In this document: piece after piece, positions 1-9,400 of the stretch | Layout: every line of letters begins with the position of its first letter | Position numbering within the stretch: the first letter of the stretch is position 1 | From: Dickeya poaceiphila | GTDB taxonomy: Bacteria; Pseudomonadota; Gammaproteobacteria; Enterobacterales; Enterobacteriaceae | NCBI RefSeq assembly: GCF_007858975.2 | Contig: NZ_CP042220.2 | Coordinates: forward strand, 1,798,001 to 1,862,000 | Direction: 5' to 3' | Length of the DNA: 64,000 bases | Program-made: the position numbers and the translations under genes | Notes under the pieces: model-generated | The model's database searches: none | What the model was told of the DNA's origin: nothing | Seen by the model: only the letters and a program-made list of their open reading frames with translations

Positions 1-293
1 GGTTCCTGAAAGATCATCGACATGTTGTGCCGCACCAGTTTGCGGCGCTGGGGGGGCGTGAGCTGTAGCATATCCACATCGTCAAAGCGGAAGCGGTCGG
101 CGGTGATGCGCCAGTTTTCTTTATTGGTGCCGCAGATAGCCTTGGCGATCAGGCTCTTGCCGGAGCCTGACTCTCCCACCAGCCCGCGAATCTCGCCCTC
201 GTTAAGGCTGATGCTGACGCGATCCACCGCTTTCACCGGGCCGTCCGGCGTGAGGAATTCAATGGTCAGATTACGAATTTCCAGTAATGCCAT
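1..293 (-). CDS. sapD: SapD, ATP-binding subunit of the Sap peptide ABC transporter (partial, 5' end only)
   Basis: Only the first 97 codons lie in the window; the gene runs off the left edge. The product is one of two ATPases that energise the inner-membrane Sap peptide importer, known in enterobacteria for antimicrobial-peptide resistance and, for SapD, a role in potassium uptake by Trk. The start ATG (291-293) gives [13 protein letters not shown], and the Walker A motif GESGSGKS falls at about residues 40-47. It lies 15 bp downstream of sapC on the same strand, in the conserved sapA-B-C-D(-F) order. sapF would be expected just outside the left edge. The identification is firm from the Walker region plus operon context. 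Confidence 0.93.
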   Translation of the reverse strand, partial: MALLEIRNLTIEFLTPDGPVKAVDRVSISLNEGEIRGLVGESGSGKSLIAKAICGTNKENWRITADRFRFDDVDMLQLTPPQRRKLVRHNMSMIFQE

Positions 294-308
294 GGTGTTG
301 TTTCATCA

Positions 309-1199
309 CTATTCGGTTTGAGCGAGCAGGGCGCGGCGGATGCCATCTCCCAGCAGATTGACGATCAGTACGCTGACCGTGATGGCTGTACCGGGCAGCA
401 TGACCGTCCAGGGGGCGGCGTACACCAGTTCCAGCGAATTTCCCAGCAGCACGCCCCATTCGGTGGTAGGCAATTGCGCACCCAGATTAAGAAAGCCTAG
501 CGCGGCGATGTCCAGAATGGCGATGGAGAGCGCGCGGGTGATCTCGCTGACCAGCACCGGCAAAATATTGGGTACCACGGCATACCAGACAATGTAGAGC
601 GTGGAGGCGCCGTCCAGCCGGGCAGCGGTGACGTACTCTTTTTCCAGTTCGTCGTGCACCGCGGTATAGATGGTATGCACCATGCGTGGCAGCAGCGCCA
701 TCCACACCGCCAGCATGGCGTGCGACAACTGTGGGCCGATAAAGGCGATCACCACCATTGCCAACAGCAGCGAAGGAATTGACAGCAACGGGTCAAGAAT
801 GTGGTTCAAAACGGCGGAACGCAGGCCATGGGTGACCCCGGCCAGCAGCCCCAGCAAAATACCGACCAGCGTCGCGGCCAGGGTAACCAGCAGCGCCGAG
901 CCGAATGTCGGGGCGGTGCCGCTCAGCAAGCGGCTCAACAGGTCGCGCCCCAGATCATCGGTGCCGAGAAAAAACGACACTTCGCCATAGCGTGACCAGG
1001 ACGGCGGCAGCAACTGATAACCAAGAAACTGTTGGTCCAACGCGTAGGGTGCCAGCGTGTTGCCAAACAGGCATAACCCCAACAGGAGCAGAAAGCCATA
1101 GAAACCGACCATCGCCATGCGGTCCTGACGGAACACATTCCAGCTATCGCTCCAGCGGCTGGGGAGGGCTTTCTCACCATAGATGTTATCGGAGTGCAT
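309..1199 (-). CDS. sapC: SapC, Sap ABC transporter permease
   Basis: A 296-residue inner-membrane permease, the same length as E. coli SapC. It pairs with SapB to form the channel of the Sap peptide importer. The sequence shows a first hydrophobic segment near residues 30-52, the family phrase [16 protein letters not shown], several further membrane spans, and the EAA-like cytoplasmic loop (ARLDGAS...[11 protein letters not shown]) that docks on the ATPase. The start ATG lies inside the end of sapB (14-bp overlap), which indicates translational coupling. Assignment rests on near end-to-end resemblance to the enterobacterial protein and on operon position. Confidence 0.95.
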   Translation of the reverse strand: MHSDNIYGEKALPSRWSDSWNVFRQDRMAMVGFYGFLLLLGLCLFGNTLAPYALDQQFLGYQLLPPSWSRYGEVSFFLGTDDLGRDLLSRLLSGTAPTFGSALLVTLAATLVGILLGLLAGVTHGLRSAVLNHILDPLLSIPSLLLAMVVIAFIGPQLSHAMLAVWMALLPRMVHTIYTAVHDELEKEYVTAARLDGASTLYIVWYAVVPNILPVLVSEITRALSIAILDIAALGFLNLGAQLPTTEWGVLLGNSLELVYAAPWTVMLPGTAITVSVLIVNLLGDGIRRALLAQTE

Positions 1200-2151
1200 A
1201 CCATTCCTTATGTTTCAGCGGGTTTGCCATGGCGCCCCAGATATCAGACAACACGTTAATGGTGATCACCAGCGCGCCGACCACCATCACGCCGGCGGAA
1301 ATCGCCGCGAAATCCTGCTGACGGATGGCATTGACCAGCCAGCGGCCAATGCCCGGCCAGTTAAACACCACTTCGGTGATCATCTCCAGCGTCAGCATGG
1401 TGGAAAACTGCAACCCCAGTTGTGGAATGATCGGCGGCAGTGCGTTATGCAGCAGGTGGCGACGAATCACGGTGGAACGCGACAGCCCGCGGATAATTGC
1501 CGCTTTGATGTAATTCTGTGTGCCGATATCGGTGGTGCTGATGCGCATCAGTCGGATCACTTCGGTCGTCGGCCCGACTGATAGCACCAATACCGGTAAA
1601 ATCAGGTGCTGTATGGCACTGGCGATCATCTCTTCCCGGTAAGGCGAGTGGGACAGCCAGGCGTCTATCAGCGCGAACCCCGTCACCGGCGGCACCGGGT
1701 AAAGTAGATCGAAACGGCCTGAAACCGGCAACCAGCCCAGGTGCAGCGAAAAGAATAACGTCATCAGCAACGCCAGCCAAAACACCGGCAACGAAAAGCC
1801 CAGCAACGCCAGTGCGCTGATAATCCGATCAGCGGCTTTATGTTGCAGTACGCCGGTGGTGATGCCGAGCGGGATGCCCACCAGCAGCGACAGCGAAAAC
1901 GCCAGCAGGCAAAGTTCGATGGTGGCGGGCAGCACATCTCGCAACTGTTCGCTAATTGGTTGTCCGTTGGTACTGGAGACGCCAAAGTCACCCTGCAACA
2001 GGCTAACAAAATAAAAGCGATAGGCGTCCAGGAACGCCGCGCCATTGAGCGGCGCGTGCGGGGTGTAATACATCAGGCTAAAGCCTATCAGCGAGAGCAG
2101 AAACAGCGTGACCAGTAACAATAACAAGCGGCGAAGGGTAAAGATAATCAC
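1186..2151 (-). CDS. sapB: SapB, Sap ABC transporter permease
   Basis: A 321-residue permease, identical in length to E. coli SapB, starting [12 protein letters not shown]. It has an N-terminal membrane anchor, a periplasmic stretch with [12 protein letters not shown], and a permease domain with an EAA-type loop ([16 protein letters not shown]). The start codon is GTG (2149-2151) and overlaps the sapA stop as GTGA, so translation is probably coupled to sapA. With SapC it forms the transmembrane pore of the Sap peptide importer. No truncation or frame damage is seen. Confidence 0.95.
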   Translation of the reverse strand: MIIFTLRRLLLLLVTLFLLSLIGFSLMYYTPHAPLNGAAFLDAYRFYFVSLLQGDFGVSSTNGQPISEQLRDVLPATIELCLLAFSLSLLVGIPLGITTGVLQHKAADRIISALALLGFSLPVFWLALLMTLFFSLHLGWLPVSGRFDLLYPVPPVTGFALIDAWLSHSPYREEMIASAIQHLILPVLVLSVGPTTEVIRLMRISTTDIGTQNYIKAAIIRGLSRSTVIRRHLLHNALPPIIPQLGLQFSTMLTLEMITEVVFNWPGIGRWLVNAIRQQDFAAISAGVMVVGALVITINVLSDIWGAMANPLKHKEWYALR

Positions 2152-3848
2152 GGTTGTTCTCCCTGGATCGGCGCGTTGGAAGACGGATCAACCGTGAGGT
2201 TATCCGGTTTTTCCTGATGACCATCATCACGATAGACGCCGGCGAAGGAAGAATTACCGAACGGGCTAAGCACCAGCCCTTTTATGTCGTAGCGATAGGC
2301 CTGCATCCGTAACGATGAAGCCAGCGGCAGCAGCGGCAACTGTTCAGACAGAATGTGGTGTGCCACCCGGTAGTATTCCATACGTCGGGACAGTTGTTGA
2401 GAAGAGAGCGCTTCCTGTAGCACCTGGTCGAAATCGGGGTCACACCAGTGGGCATAGTTAGTCTGGGAGCGGATAGCGGCGCAACTCAACAGTGGCCGGA
2501 ATACGCTGTCCGGGTCGTTACTGTCGGTAGCCCAACCGGCGAGCGTCAGGTCGTGGTTCATCGCCATCAGGCGCGCTTCCTGAAAACGACCTTCCACCGG
2601 CATGATGGTGACCCGAATGCCCACCTGCGCCAGGTCGGCCTGAATCAACTCGGCGGTTTTGACCGGGCTGGGGTTGTAGGATTGAGATGCGCCTGGCACC
2701 CACAGCTGCAATTGCAAGCCGCGAATTCCCAGTTCTTTCAGTAACTGCCGCGCTTTATCCGGGTTGTATTCGGTGACTTGCGCTTCGTTGTCGTAGGCCC
2801 AGGAGGCGCGCGGCAGTATCGAGGCGGCGGTTTCTGCGGTGCCGTAGTAAATCGACTGCATCAGACGATCATTGTTGATAGCCAGCGCGATGGCGTGGCG
2901 CACACTGGGGTTGTCCAGCGGCGGTTTGCGCACGTTAAACGCCAGATAAGCGACGTTCATCCCCGGACGCAGCGACAACCGCAGGCGCGGGTCATTGCGC
3001 AGAATGGTTAGCTGGCTGGCGGCCGGATAAGCCAGTACGTCGCACTCGCCGGTCAACAGTTTAGACAGACGACCGGTGCCGCCGGAGCCGAGGTCTATCA
3101 CGACTTGTTCCATACGCGGTTGGCCACGCCAGTAATCATCGTTGCGTTTCAGCCGTACATATTGCCCATAACGGTACTCATCCAGCCGGTAAGGGCCGGT
3201 GCCCACCGGTTGACGGTCAAGCAGTTCACGGCGGTCCTGCCGGGTCAGTTGCTCGGCATACTCCGCCGACAGAACCGGCGCATAGTGGGTGGCCAGATGC
3301 CACAGAAATGAGGCATCGGGGTTGTGCAGGCGGATTTCGATGCTGTAATCACCCAGTTTGCGAATACTTTGTACGTTATCCGCCAGTTGCAGGCTGTCGA
3401 AATAAGGGTATTCGCCGCCGTTGACGTCATGAAATCGGTGCTTTTTATCCAGCATACGTTTGAAACTGAATAACACATCGTCGGCATTCATCATGCGGCT
3501 GGGGGTAAACCAGGCCGTCTGTTGGAATGGCACGTCACGACGCAGAGTAAAGCGGTAGGTGGCGCCGTTGTCGGTCACGTCCCAGTGTTGCGCCAGCTCC
3601 GGCATCAACCGGTAGGTGTATGGATCGACGCCCAGCAGACGATCATAGAGTTGGGCGGCCAGCGTATCCACCATCAGCCCACTGCGGGCCATCTGGGGAT
3701 TGAAGGTATTCAGCACGTCATTAACGCAATAGACAAAACCGCTGTGGCGGATGGTTTGCGCCGGCATCGGGCTTACGGTCGGCGTTTGTGCCATAACGGG
3801 CTGCGCCAACCAGGCCAGCGCCAGTATGAGAATGTGTTTTCCGGACAT
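2148..3848 (-). CDS. sapA: SapA, periplasmic peptide-binding protein of the Sap transporter
   Basis: Family-5 solute-binding protein that captures peptides, including cationic antimicrobial peptides, in the periplasm and delivers them to SapBC. I place the start at the ATG at 3846-3848, giving [20 protein letters not shown], a classic signal peptide; the frame stays open 44 codons further upstream, but that stretch lacks signal-like character. The resulting 566 residues compare with 547 in E. coli. Family landmarks are present: [13 protein letters not shown] after the signal peptide, [12 protein letters not shown] and [11 protein letters not shown]. It is the first gene of sapABCD and lies 155 bp downstream of pspF on the same strand. 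No strong Shine-Dalgarno precedes the chosen start. Confidence 0.93.
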   Translation of the reverse strand: MSGKHILILALAWLAQPVMAQTPTVSPMPAQTIRHSGFVYCVNDVLNTFNPQMARSGLMVDTLAAQLYDRLLGVDPYTYRLMPELAQHWDVTDNGATYRFTLRRDVPFQQTAWFTPSRMMNADDVLFSFKRMLDKKHRFHDVNGGEYPYFDSLQLADNVQSIRKLGDYSIEIRLHNPDASFLWHLATHYAPVLSAEYAEQLTRQDRRELLDRQPVGTGPYRLDEYRYGQYVRLKRNDDYWRGQPRMEQVVIDLGSGGTGRLSKLLTGECDVLAYPAASQLTILRNDPRLRLSLRPGMNVAYLAFNVRKPPLDNPSVRHAIALAINNDRLMQSIYYGTAETAASILPRASWAYDNEAQVTEYNPDKARQLLKELGIRGLQLQLWVPGASQSYNPSPVKTAELIQADLAQVGIRVTIMPVEGRFQEARLMAMNHDLTLAGWATDSNDPDSVFRPLLSCAAIRSQTNYAHWCDPDFDQVLQEALSSQQLSRRMEYYRVAHHILSEQLPLLPLASSLRMQAYRYDIKGLVLSPFGNSSFAGVYRDDGHQEKPDNLTVDPSSNAPIQGEQP

Positions 3849-4003
3849 ACGGTTTTTTTCAGACAATCGGCAATACACAGAGTGTACCGCACTCTGCCAT
3901 TCCACCCAATTTCTTACGTTTGTCTGCCGGTTTTTTCTACAAACTGCATATCCCGGTGGTTTTAGTCTATGTACATTCATATAACTACAAGTCGCGTATA
4001 GGG

Positions 4004-5011
4004 TTATTCGCTGACGCCAATCGCATGTTTCTTTAACAAGCCGCGAAACTGGTGATAGGTGAGTGCCAGCAATCCGGCCGCTTTGCGCTGATTAAATTGT
4101 GCCTGAGCGAGCGCCTGCTCGACCAATTGTCGCTCCTGATGGTGCTGCCAGTCGCGTAGCTTCAATGGCAGGAGTGGCAAGGCATTAAAGGCATCAGAAG
4201 AAAGCGCAGGCTGTTCGTTCACAGACGGGGCTGCGGCCAGTGGCTTAAATGGATTAAGGATGATGTTGTCCAGCGGTTCATTGGTACGACCATGGCGGTA
4301 TAACGAACGCTCCACCACATTCTTTAGCTCGCGGATATTACCCGGCCAGGCGTAATCCAGCAGCGTGTTTTCTGCCTGCTGGCTAAAGCCGGGGAACAGT
4401 GACAACCCCAGTTCCCGACACATCTGCACTGCGAAATGTTGCGCCAGCAGCATGATGTCCTGCTGGCGTTGGCGCAATGGCGGCAGGTGCACCACATCGA
4501 ACGCCAGCCGGTCAAGCAGGTCGGCGCGGAACTTGCCTTGCGCCGCCAGAGCGGGCAGGTCTTCGTTGGTGGCGCACACCAGTCGGACATCCACCTGTAG
4601 CGGCTGCCCGCCGCCCACGCGCTCCAGCACGCCGTATTCGATCACCCGTAACAGTTTTTCCTGTACCAGCATCGGTGCCGTGGCCAGTTCGTCCAGAAAC
4701 AAGGTGCCGCCGTCGGCGCGCTCAAAACGCCCCAGGTGGCGCTTCTGTGCGCCGGTAAACGCGCCGGCTTCATGACCGAATAGCTCTGAATCCAGCAGGT
4801 TTTCATTCAGCGCGGCGCAGTTGAGCGAAATAAACGGCCCTTGCCAGCGTGGCGACAGGTAATGCAGGCGGCTGGCAATCAGCTCCTTACCGGTGCCCCG
4901 TTCGCCAATAACCAGTACCGGTTTGCTGAGTTGCGCCAGTTGCGATACCTGTTCCAACACTTCCAGAAAGCTATTGGCTTCCCCCAGTAGTGATTCTTGT
5001 TCATGTGCCAT
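4004..5011 (-). CDS. pspF: PspF, sigma-54 enhancer-binding activator of the psp operon
   Basis: A 335-residue AAA+ activator with no N-terminal receiver domain, as known for PspF; PspA restrains it directly. Visible motifs are Walker A GERGTGKE (residues 36-43), the sigma-54-contacting GAFTGA loop (83-88), the Walker B region GGTLFLDE, and a C-terminal Fis-type helix-turn-helix ending near residue 330 (RKAAGLLALTYHQFRGLL). The ATG at 5009-5011 is preceded by GGTGAT. It is transcribed divergently from pspA, the arrangement in which PspF-bound enhancer sites activate pspA and repress pspF. About 10 residues longer than the E. coli protein. Confidence 0.95.
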   Translation of the reverse strand: MAHEQESLLGEANSFLEVLEQVSQLAQLSKPVLVIGERGTGKELIASRLHYLSPRWQGPFISLNCAALNENLLDSELFGHEAGAFTGAQKRHLGRFERADGGTLFLDELATAPMLVQEKLLRVIEYGVLERVGGGQPLQVDVRLVCATNEDLPALAAQGKFRADLLDRLAFDVVHLPPLRQRQQDIMLLAQHFAVQMCRELGLSLFPGFSQQAENTLLDYAWPGNIRELKNVVERSLYRHGRTNEPLDNIILNPFKPLAAAPSVNEQPALSSDAFNALPLLPLKLRDWQHHQERQLVEQALAQAQFNQRKAAGLLALTYHQFRGLLKKHAIGVSE

Positions 5012-5102
5012 GATATCACCATGTATTTTTCACTACTTATTAGTCAATTTGACCATATCAAAGATGACGCAAGCTGTATATTCAAATGATAAATTTATTA
5101 TT

Positions 5103-5115
5103 TATCAATGCATTA
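5103..5115 (+). promoter_or_regulatory. Candidate IHF site upstream of the psp promoter
   Basis: TATCAATGCATTA matches the IHF core consensus WATCAA-N4-TTR exactly and sits in an AT-rich tract just upstream of the sigma-54 promoter of pspA. IHF is known to bend this region in E. coli so that PspF at upstream sites can contact sigma-54 polymerase. The match is direct; binding is inferred. Confidence 0.6.
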
Positions 5116-5131
5116 ATACTATTCCGAAAGC

Positions 5132-5147
5132 TGGCACGGTATTTGAT
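5132..5147 (+). promoter_or_regulatory. Sigma-54 promoter of the psp operon
   Basis: TGGCACG (5132-5138), a 4-bp spacer, then TTGAT (5143-5147). The -24 element is perfect; the -12 element deviates from the ideal TTGCA at its last two bases. It lies 84 bp upstream of the pspA start codon and between divergent pspF and pspA, as in the E. coli psp control region. Transcription should start near 5158. Confidence 0.75.
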
Positions 5148-5230
5148 TATGTTAAGGCGTCATCAGGCAACGGCTGATGGAGACAACGAACCGGGCGTCG
5201 CAGACGCCGGAAATCACTGAGGAGTAGAGT

Positions 5231-5896
5231 ATGGGTATTTTTTCCCGTTTTGCCGACATCGTAAATGCCAATATCAATGCGTTGCTGGATAAAGCTGAAG
5301 ACCCGCAAAAATTGGTGCGGCTGATGATTCAGGAAATGGAAGATACACTGGTTGAAGTACGTTCTACCTCTGCCCGTGCGCTGGCGGAAAAGAAACAGCT
5401 GGTTCGGCGTATTGAGCAAGCCCGCGCACAGCAGCACGAGTGGCAGGAAAAAGCGGAACTGGCGTTGCGACGCGAGCGTGAGGAACTGGCTCGTGCCGCG
5501 TTAGTGGAAAAACAGAAGCTGACGGAACTGGTGACGGTGCTGGAGCAGGAAGTCACGGCGGTGGAAGAGACGCTGGATCGCCTGAAACGGGAAATCGGTG
5601 AGCTGGAAAATAAGCTGACCGAAACCCGTGCTCGCCAGCAGGCGCTGACGCTGCGTCACCAAGCCGCCAGTTCATCCCGCGATATCCGTCGCCAGCTCGA
5701 CAGCGGTAAACTGGATGAAGCGATGGCTCGCTTTGAGCAGTTTGAACGCCGCATTGATACGCTTGAGGCGGAAGCGGAAAGTGTGGGACTGGGCAAACAG
5801 AAATCGCTGGAGCAACAGTTTGCCGAGTTGAAAACCAGTGATGAGATCGATGCGCAACTGGCGGCGCTGAAAGCGAAAGTAAAACCGGTGGAATAA
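5231..5896 (+). CDS. pspA: PspA, phage shock protein A (membrane-stress effector and PspF inhibitor)
   Basis: A 221-residue, almost entirely alpha-helical coiled-coil protein of the PspA/Vipp1 (ESCRT-III-like) family. It binds PspF under non-stress conditions and relocates to damaged inner membrane to limit proton leakage. The N-terminal amphipathic helix ([20 protein letters not shown]) and the Glu/Lys/Arg-rich heptads across residues 25-190 are clear. A GAGGAG Shine-Dalgarno precedes the ATG. It is the first gene of pspABC-ycjXF, driven from the sigma-54 promoter upstream. A hairpin follows the gene, which could allow pspA to be expressed above pspBC. Confidence 0.97.
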   Translation: MGIFSRFADIVNANINALLDKAEDPQKLVRLMIQEMEDTLVEVRSTSARALAEKKQLVRRIEQARAQQHEWQEKAELALRREREELARAALVEKQKLTELVTVLEQEVTAVEETLDRLKREIGELENKLTETRARQQALTLRHQAASSSRDIRRQLDSGKLDEAMARFEQFERRIDTLEAEAESVGLGKQKSLEQQFAELKTSDEIDAQLAALKAKVKPVE

Positions 5897-5905
5897 CCGC
5901 CATTG

Positions 5906-5925
5906 GCTGCCGTTACTGCGGCAGC
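5906..5925 (+). terminator. Hairpin between pspA and pspB
   Basis: GCTGCCG and CGGCAGC pair perfectly (7 bp) around a 6-nt loop in the 63-bp gap between pspA and pspB. Only short T runs follow, so it is more likely an attenuator or mRNA-stabilising 3' structure than a full terminator; partial termination would fit higher PspA than PspBC output. Function is inferred. Confidence 0.45.
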
Positions 5926-5959
5926 TTTGCTGCATTACCATAATAATTAAGGAGAAAAA

Positions 5960-6187
5960 ATGGGTGCTCTGGTAATGACAATGATCCCGCTGACGGTGTT
6001 TCTGCTGTTTGTCGCGCCGCTGTGGCTGTGGTTGCATTACAGCCAGCGTCGCCGTGCGCCGCAGTGGGATCAGGCCGAATTGCAACGGCTGGCTCGGTTA
6101 ACGGAGGACGCACAGCGTATGCGTGATCGGATTGAGGCGCTGGAACAGATTCTGGATGCAGAACATCCCAATTGGAGGCAGTCCTGA
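5960..6187 (+). CDS. pspB: PspB, membrane-stress sensor subunit
   Basis: A 75-residue inner-membrane protein with one N-terminal transmembrane helix (about residues 5-24, MIPLTVFLLFVAPLWLWLHY) and a cytoplasmic helical tail (LARLTEDAQRMRDRIEALEQIL) with leucine-zipper character. In the known system PspB and PspC form a membrane complex that draws PspA off PspF on envelope stress. AAGGAGA precedes the ATG. Its stop overlaps the first base of the pspC start (TGATG), so pspC is translationally coupled. Confidence 0.95.
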   Translation: MGALVMTMIPLTVFLLFVAPLWLWLHYSQRRRAPQWDQAELQRLARLTEDAQRMRDRIEALEQILDAEHPNWRQS

Positions 6188-6546
6188 TGAACACCCGTTT
6201 TGAGCGAAAACTTTACCGCTTGCCGCAAGAGGGCATGATCAAGGGCGTGTGCGCCGGGCTGGCACGCTATTTCGATGTGCCGGTCAAATTGGTGCGCCTT
6301 ATTGCTGTCCTGTCGATTTTCTTCGGCCTGTTCCTGATTACGGTCGTTGGCTACGTTATTCTCAGTTTTGTGTTGGAGCCAGCGTCGCCGGAGGAATATC
6401 AATCTGCTAATGATGAGGTTTCGCCACACACGCTGTTGGATCAGGCCGACGCGATACTGCGTGGCAGCGAACAGCGGTTGCGCGACATTGAGCGCTATAT
6501 CACGTCGGATACCTACGGCGTGCGCAGTAAGTTCCGCCAACTGTAA
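6187..6546 (+). CDS. pspC: PspC, membrane-stress sensor subunit
   Basis: 119 residues, matching E. coli PspC exactly in length when the ATG at 6187 is used. This start gives MNTRFERKLYRLPQEGMIKG and overlaps the pspB stop by one base. The PspC domain (MIKGVCAGLARYFDVPVKLV) precedes a hydrophobic span (about residues 43-64, VLSIFFGLFLITVVGYVIL). The C-terminal cytoplasmic tail ends in a ITSDTYGVRSKFRQL-type helix like that of E. coli. It partners PspB in signalling to PspA. No pspD follows: only 139 bp separate it from ycjX. Confidence 0.95.
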   Translation: MNTRFERKLYRLPQEGMIKGVCAGLARYFDVPVKLVRLIAVLSIFFGLFLITVVGYVILSFVLEPASPEEYQSANDEVSPHTLLDQADAILRGSEQRLRDIERYITSDTYGVRSKFRQL

Positions 6547-6553
6547 TCACTCC

Positions 6554-6570
6554 GCCAGCCATGAGCTGGC
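6554..6570 (+). other. Hairpin in the pspC-ycjX gap
   Basis: GCCAGC and GCTGGC pair around a CATGA loop just after pspC. It stands in the 139-bp gap where some enterobacteria have pspD. No T-tract follows. It may tune read-through to ycjX-ycjF. Confidence 0.3.
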
Positions 6571-6685
6571 CTGTCTCTCAGGGCGGGGTTCGCTATCGAA
6601 TCCCGTTCATCATGCTTTTGATGATTGCGCGATAATCCGGTTATCGTCTGCAAAGGCGATTGGCAGAACAATGAACAGGAGCGTC

Positions 6686-8101
6686 ATGACTTATTCCCTT
6701 CCTCTTAGCCGGTTACAGAATGAGTTGAGTGCGCTGGTTAATCGTAGCGCTGACCGTCATCTGAGGCTGGCGGTCACTGGTCTGAGCCGCAGCGGTAAAA
6801 CGGCTTTTATTACCTCATTGGTCAATCAGTTGCTGAATGTTCAGCACGGTGCGCGATTGCCGTTGTTTTCGGTGGCGCGTGAAAACCGGTTGTTGGGCGC
6901 GCGTCGCATTCCTCAGCGGGATCTGGATATTGCGCGCTTTGCCTATGACGAAGGTATCGCCGCGTTGTACGGCGTGCCGCCGGCCTGGCCGACGCCGACG
7001 CGCGGCGTGAGCGAAATCAGGCTGGCATTGCGTTACCGTTCCCGCGACAGCCTGCTGCGCCACTTCCGTGATGCCGCCACGCTGTATCTGGAAATTGTCG
7101 ATTATCCCGGCGAATGGCTGCTGGACTTGCCGCTGCTGGAACAGCGCTACCTAGACTGGTCACGACAGATGACCTCGCTGTTACAAGGTGACCGGTTGCA
7201 CTGGGCGCAACCCTGGCTGGCGCTATGCAAGGGGTTGGACCCGCTGGCGCCGGCGGATGAAAACCGGTTGGCGACAATTACCCAGGCATACACCGACTAC
7301 CTGTTGCGGTGTAAACAAGAAGGGCTGCATTTTATTCAACCGGGGCGCTTTGTTTTACCGGGCGATCTGGCCGGTGCGCCGGTGTTGCAGTTCTTTCCCT
7401 GGCCTTACCCTGATGAACGGCTGGACGCCGTGCTGGCGCAAGCCGGCGATCACACCCTGATTGGCATGTTGCGTCAGCGATTTGATTATTACTGCCAGCA
7501 TGTGGTGCGTGAGTTTTATCGTCAGCACTTTGTGCGTTTTGACAGGCAAATCGTTCTGGTGGATTGTTTGCGCTCACTCAACCACGGTGCACAGTCGTTT
7601 AACGACATGCGGCTGGCGTTGACCCAACTGATGCAGAGCTTTCACTACGGCAAGCGCACCCTGTTGCGCCGGTTGTTTTCGCCTTGTATTGACCGGCTGA
7701 TGTTCGCTGCCAGCCAGTCTGACCATATCACTGCCGATCAGCACGCCAATCTGGTGTCGCTGTTGCAGCAACTGGTGCAGGAAGCCTGGCGCAATGTGGC
7801 GTTTGAAGGCATTGAGATCGACTGTGCGGGTATTGCTTCTGTGCAGGCGACGCAGAGCGGCGTGGTATCGCATCAGGGGCAATCGTTGCCCGCCTTGCGC
7901 GGTAATCGGCTGACGGACGGCGAGCCGATTACCTTGTATCCCGGCGATGTTCCGGCGCGGTTGCCGGACCCTGCCTTCTGGCGCCAGCAAGGGTTCCGTT
8001 TTGAACAATTTCGTCCGCTGGACATGCAGGCGGATGTGCCGTTGCCGCATATTCGTATGGATACGGTGATGGAGTTTTTACTGGGAGACAAATTGCGATG
8101 A
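6686..8101 (+). CDS. ycjX: YcjX, DUF463 P-loop protein linked to the psp operon
   Basis: A 471-residue predicted nucleotide-binding protein of the YcjX (DUF463) family, which is induced with psp genes and has been described as GTPase-like. The start ATG at 6686 follows an AGGAG Shine-Dalgarno and gives [20 protein letters not shown], aligning with the E. coli N-terminus; the frame is open further upstream but without a better start. The P-loop GLSRSGKT is at residues 32-39. Conserved phrases [14 protein letters not shown] and [11 protein letters not shown] follow, the former probably the switch/Walker B region. The stop overlaps the ycjF start (ATGA), so the two are translationally coupled. 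Confidence 0.93.
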   Translation: MTYSLPLSRLQNELSALVNRSADRHLRLAVTGLSRSGKTAFITSLVNQLLNVQHGARLPLFSVARENRLLGARRIPQRDLDIARFAYDEGIAALYGVPPAWPTPTRGVSEIRLALRYRSRDSLLRHFRDAATLYLEIVDYPGEWLLDLPLLEQRYLDWSRQMTSLLQGDRLHWAQPWLALCKGLDPLAPADENRLATITQAYTDYLLRCKQEGLHFIQPGRFVLPGDLAGAPVLQFFPWPYPDERLDAVLAQAGDHTLIGMLRQRFDYYCQHVVREFYRQHFVRFDRQIVLVDCLRSLNHGAQSFNDMRLALTQLMQSFHYGKRTLLRRLFSPCIDRLMFAASQSDHITADQHANLVSLLQQLVQEAWRNVAFEGIEIDCAGIASVQATQSGVVSHQGQSLPALRGNRLTDGEPITLYPGDVPARLPDPAFWRQQGFRFEQFRPLDMQADVPLPHIRMDTVMEFLLGDKLR

Positions 8102-9165
8102 ACGAACCGCTAAAACCTCGCATTACCTTTAATAATACGCCGCTTGAGCCCGTTTGTGCGCCGTTGCGTCCATCGATGGCGTTTGACGGCAATGACGAGC
8201 AACACTTTGTGCCGACAGCCGATGTCGAAGCTGACGAGGGTGAAAGGGCTGAGCAACTGGTCAGCGATGCGCTGCGCCCACGACGTAGCGTGTGGCGTCG
8301 AATGCTGGGAGCGGGTGTGGCACTGTTGGGTGCCAGCGCGCTGGCGCAAGGTGGGCGTTCGCTGTATCAGGCCTGGGTCAGTCAGGACTGGATTGCACTC
8401 AGTGGCGTTGCAGCGGGTATTCTGATTATTGGCGCTGGGGTGGGATCGCTGGTAGTCGAATGGCGCAGGTTGTATCGGTTACGCCAGCGAGCAGAAGCGC
8501 GTGATCGGGCGCGGGAATTGCTCAATAGCCAGGGTACGGGGCGTGCCCGTGCTTTTTGTGAACATCTGGCCCGTCAGGCTGGGCTTGAGGCCGGGCATCC
8601 GGCACTGAAACGCTGGCAGGCATCACTGCATGATACCCATAATGACCGGGAGGTCATGGCACTATACGCGCATCTGGTGCAACCGGTGCTGGATGCCCAG
8701 GCGCGCCGTGAGATTAGCCGTTCCGCCGCCGAGTCGGCACTAATGATTGCTGTTAGTCCGTTGGCGTTGGCGGATATGGCGTTTATCGCCTGGCGTAACT
8801 TGCGGCTGGTCAACCGCATTGCACGGTTGTACGGCATCGAACTAGGCTATTTTAGTCGTATTCGCCTGTTCCGGCTGGTGCTGCTGAATGTGGCGTTTGC
8901 TGGTGCCAGCGAACTGGTGCGGGAAGTCGGCATGGACTGGATGTCGCAGGATGTGGCGGCACGTTTGTCGGCACGGGCGGCGCAAGGGCTGGGTGCCGGT
9001 TTATTGACGGCACGGTTAGGGGTTCGCGCGATGGAACTGTGCCGCCCGCTGCCGTGGCTGGATGGCGACAAACCCCGGTTGGGGGACTTTCGGCGTGAGC
9101 TGGTTAGCCTAATCCGGGTGAAAACGCAACCCGACTTTGCAGAGCAATCGGTAAAAAGAACATAG
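8098..9165 (+). CDS. ycjF: YcjF, DUF697 inner-membrane protein
   Basis: A 355-residue protein (E. coli 353). An acidic, soluble N-terminus of about 65 residues is followed by two hydrophobic segments near residues 72-90 and 97-120 ([32 protein letters not shown]) and a C-terminal DUF697 domain with further hydrophobic stretches. It is encoded with ycjX and overlaps it by 4 bp; both belong to the PspF regulon in E. coli. Its biochemical role is not established. In E. coli the next gene is tyrR; here about 3.5 kb with two extra genes intervenes. Confidence 0.92.
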   Translation: MNEPLKPRITFNNTPLEPVCAPLRPSMAFDGNDEQHFVPTADVEADEGERAEQLVSDALRPRRSVWRRMLGAGVALLGASALAQGGRSLYQAWVSQDWIALSGVAAGILIIGAGVGSLVVEWRRLYRLRQRAEARDRARELLNSQGTGRARAFCEHLARQAGLEAGHPALKRWQASLHDTHNDREVMALYAHLVQPVLDAQARREISRSAAESALMIAVSPLALADMAFIAWRNLRLVNRIARLYGIELGYFSRIRLFRLVLLNVAFAGASELVREVGMDWMSQDVAARLSARAAQGLGAGLLTARLGVRAMELCRPLPWLDGDKPRLGDFRRELVSLIRVKTQPDFAEQSVKRT

Positions 9166-9400
9166 CTGCTCCTCCACAGGTTGTGCCTGATGTAACCAGA
9201 TATATCGATATTTTGCTGATAATGGCGATAACCTATCGATTATTTTGATAAACCTGCTGATTGAAATGTTACTGCTTGCCGGTATTTTAATATCTTGCAA
9301 ATAATTTCATATATAAAAGGTAACAAATGATAATTATTGCAGCTATGGTTTGCCGGAACGTTACTAAATGACAACCTAATCATCAAATCAGAGGCAATCC

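Noticed and set aside
3849..3980. 44-codon N-terminal extension of SapA
   Set aside because: It would bury the clear signal peptide inside the protein; the family begins at the signal peptide.
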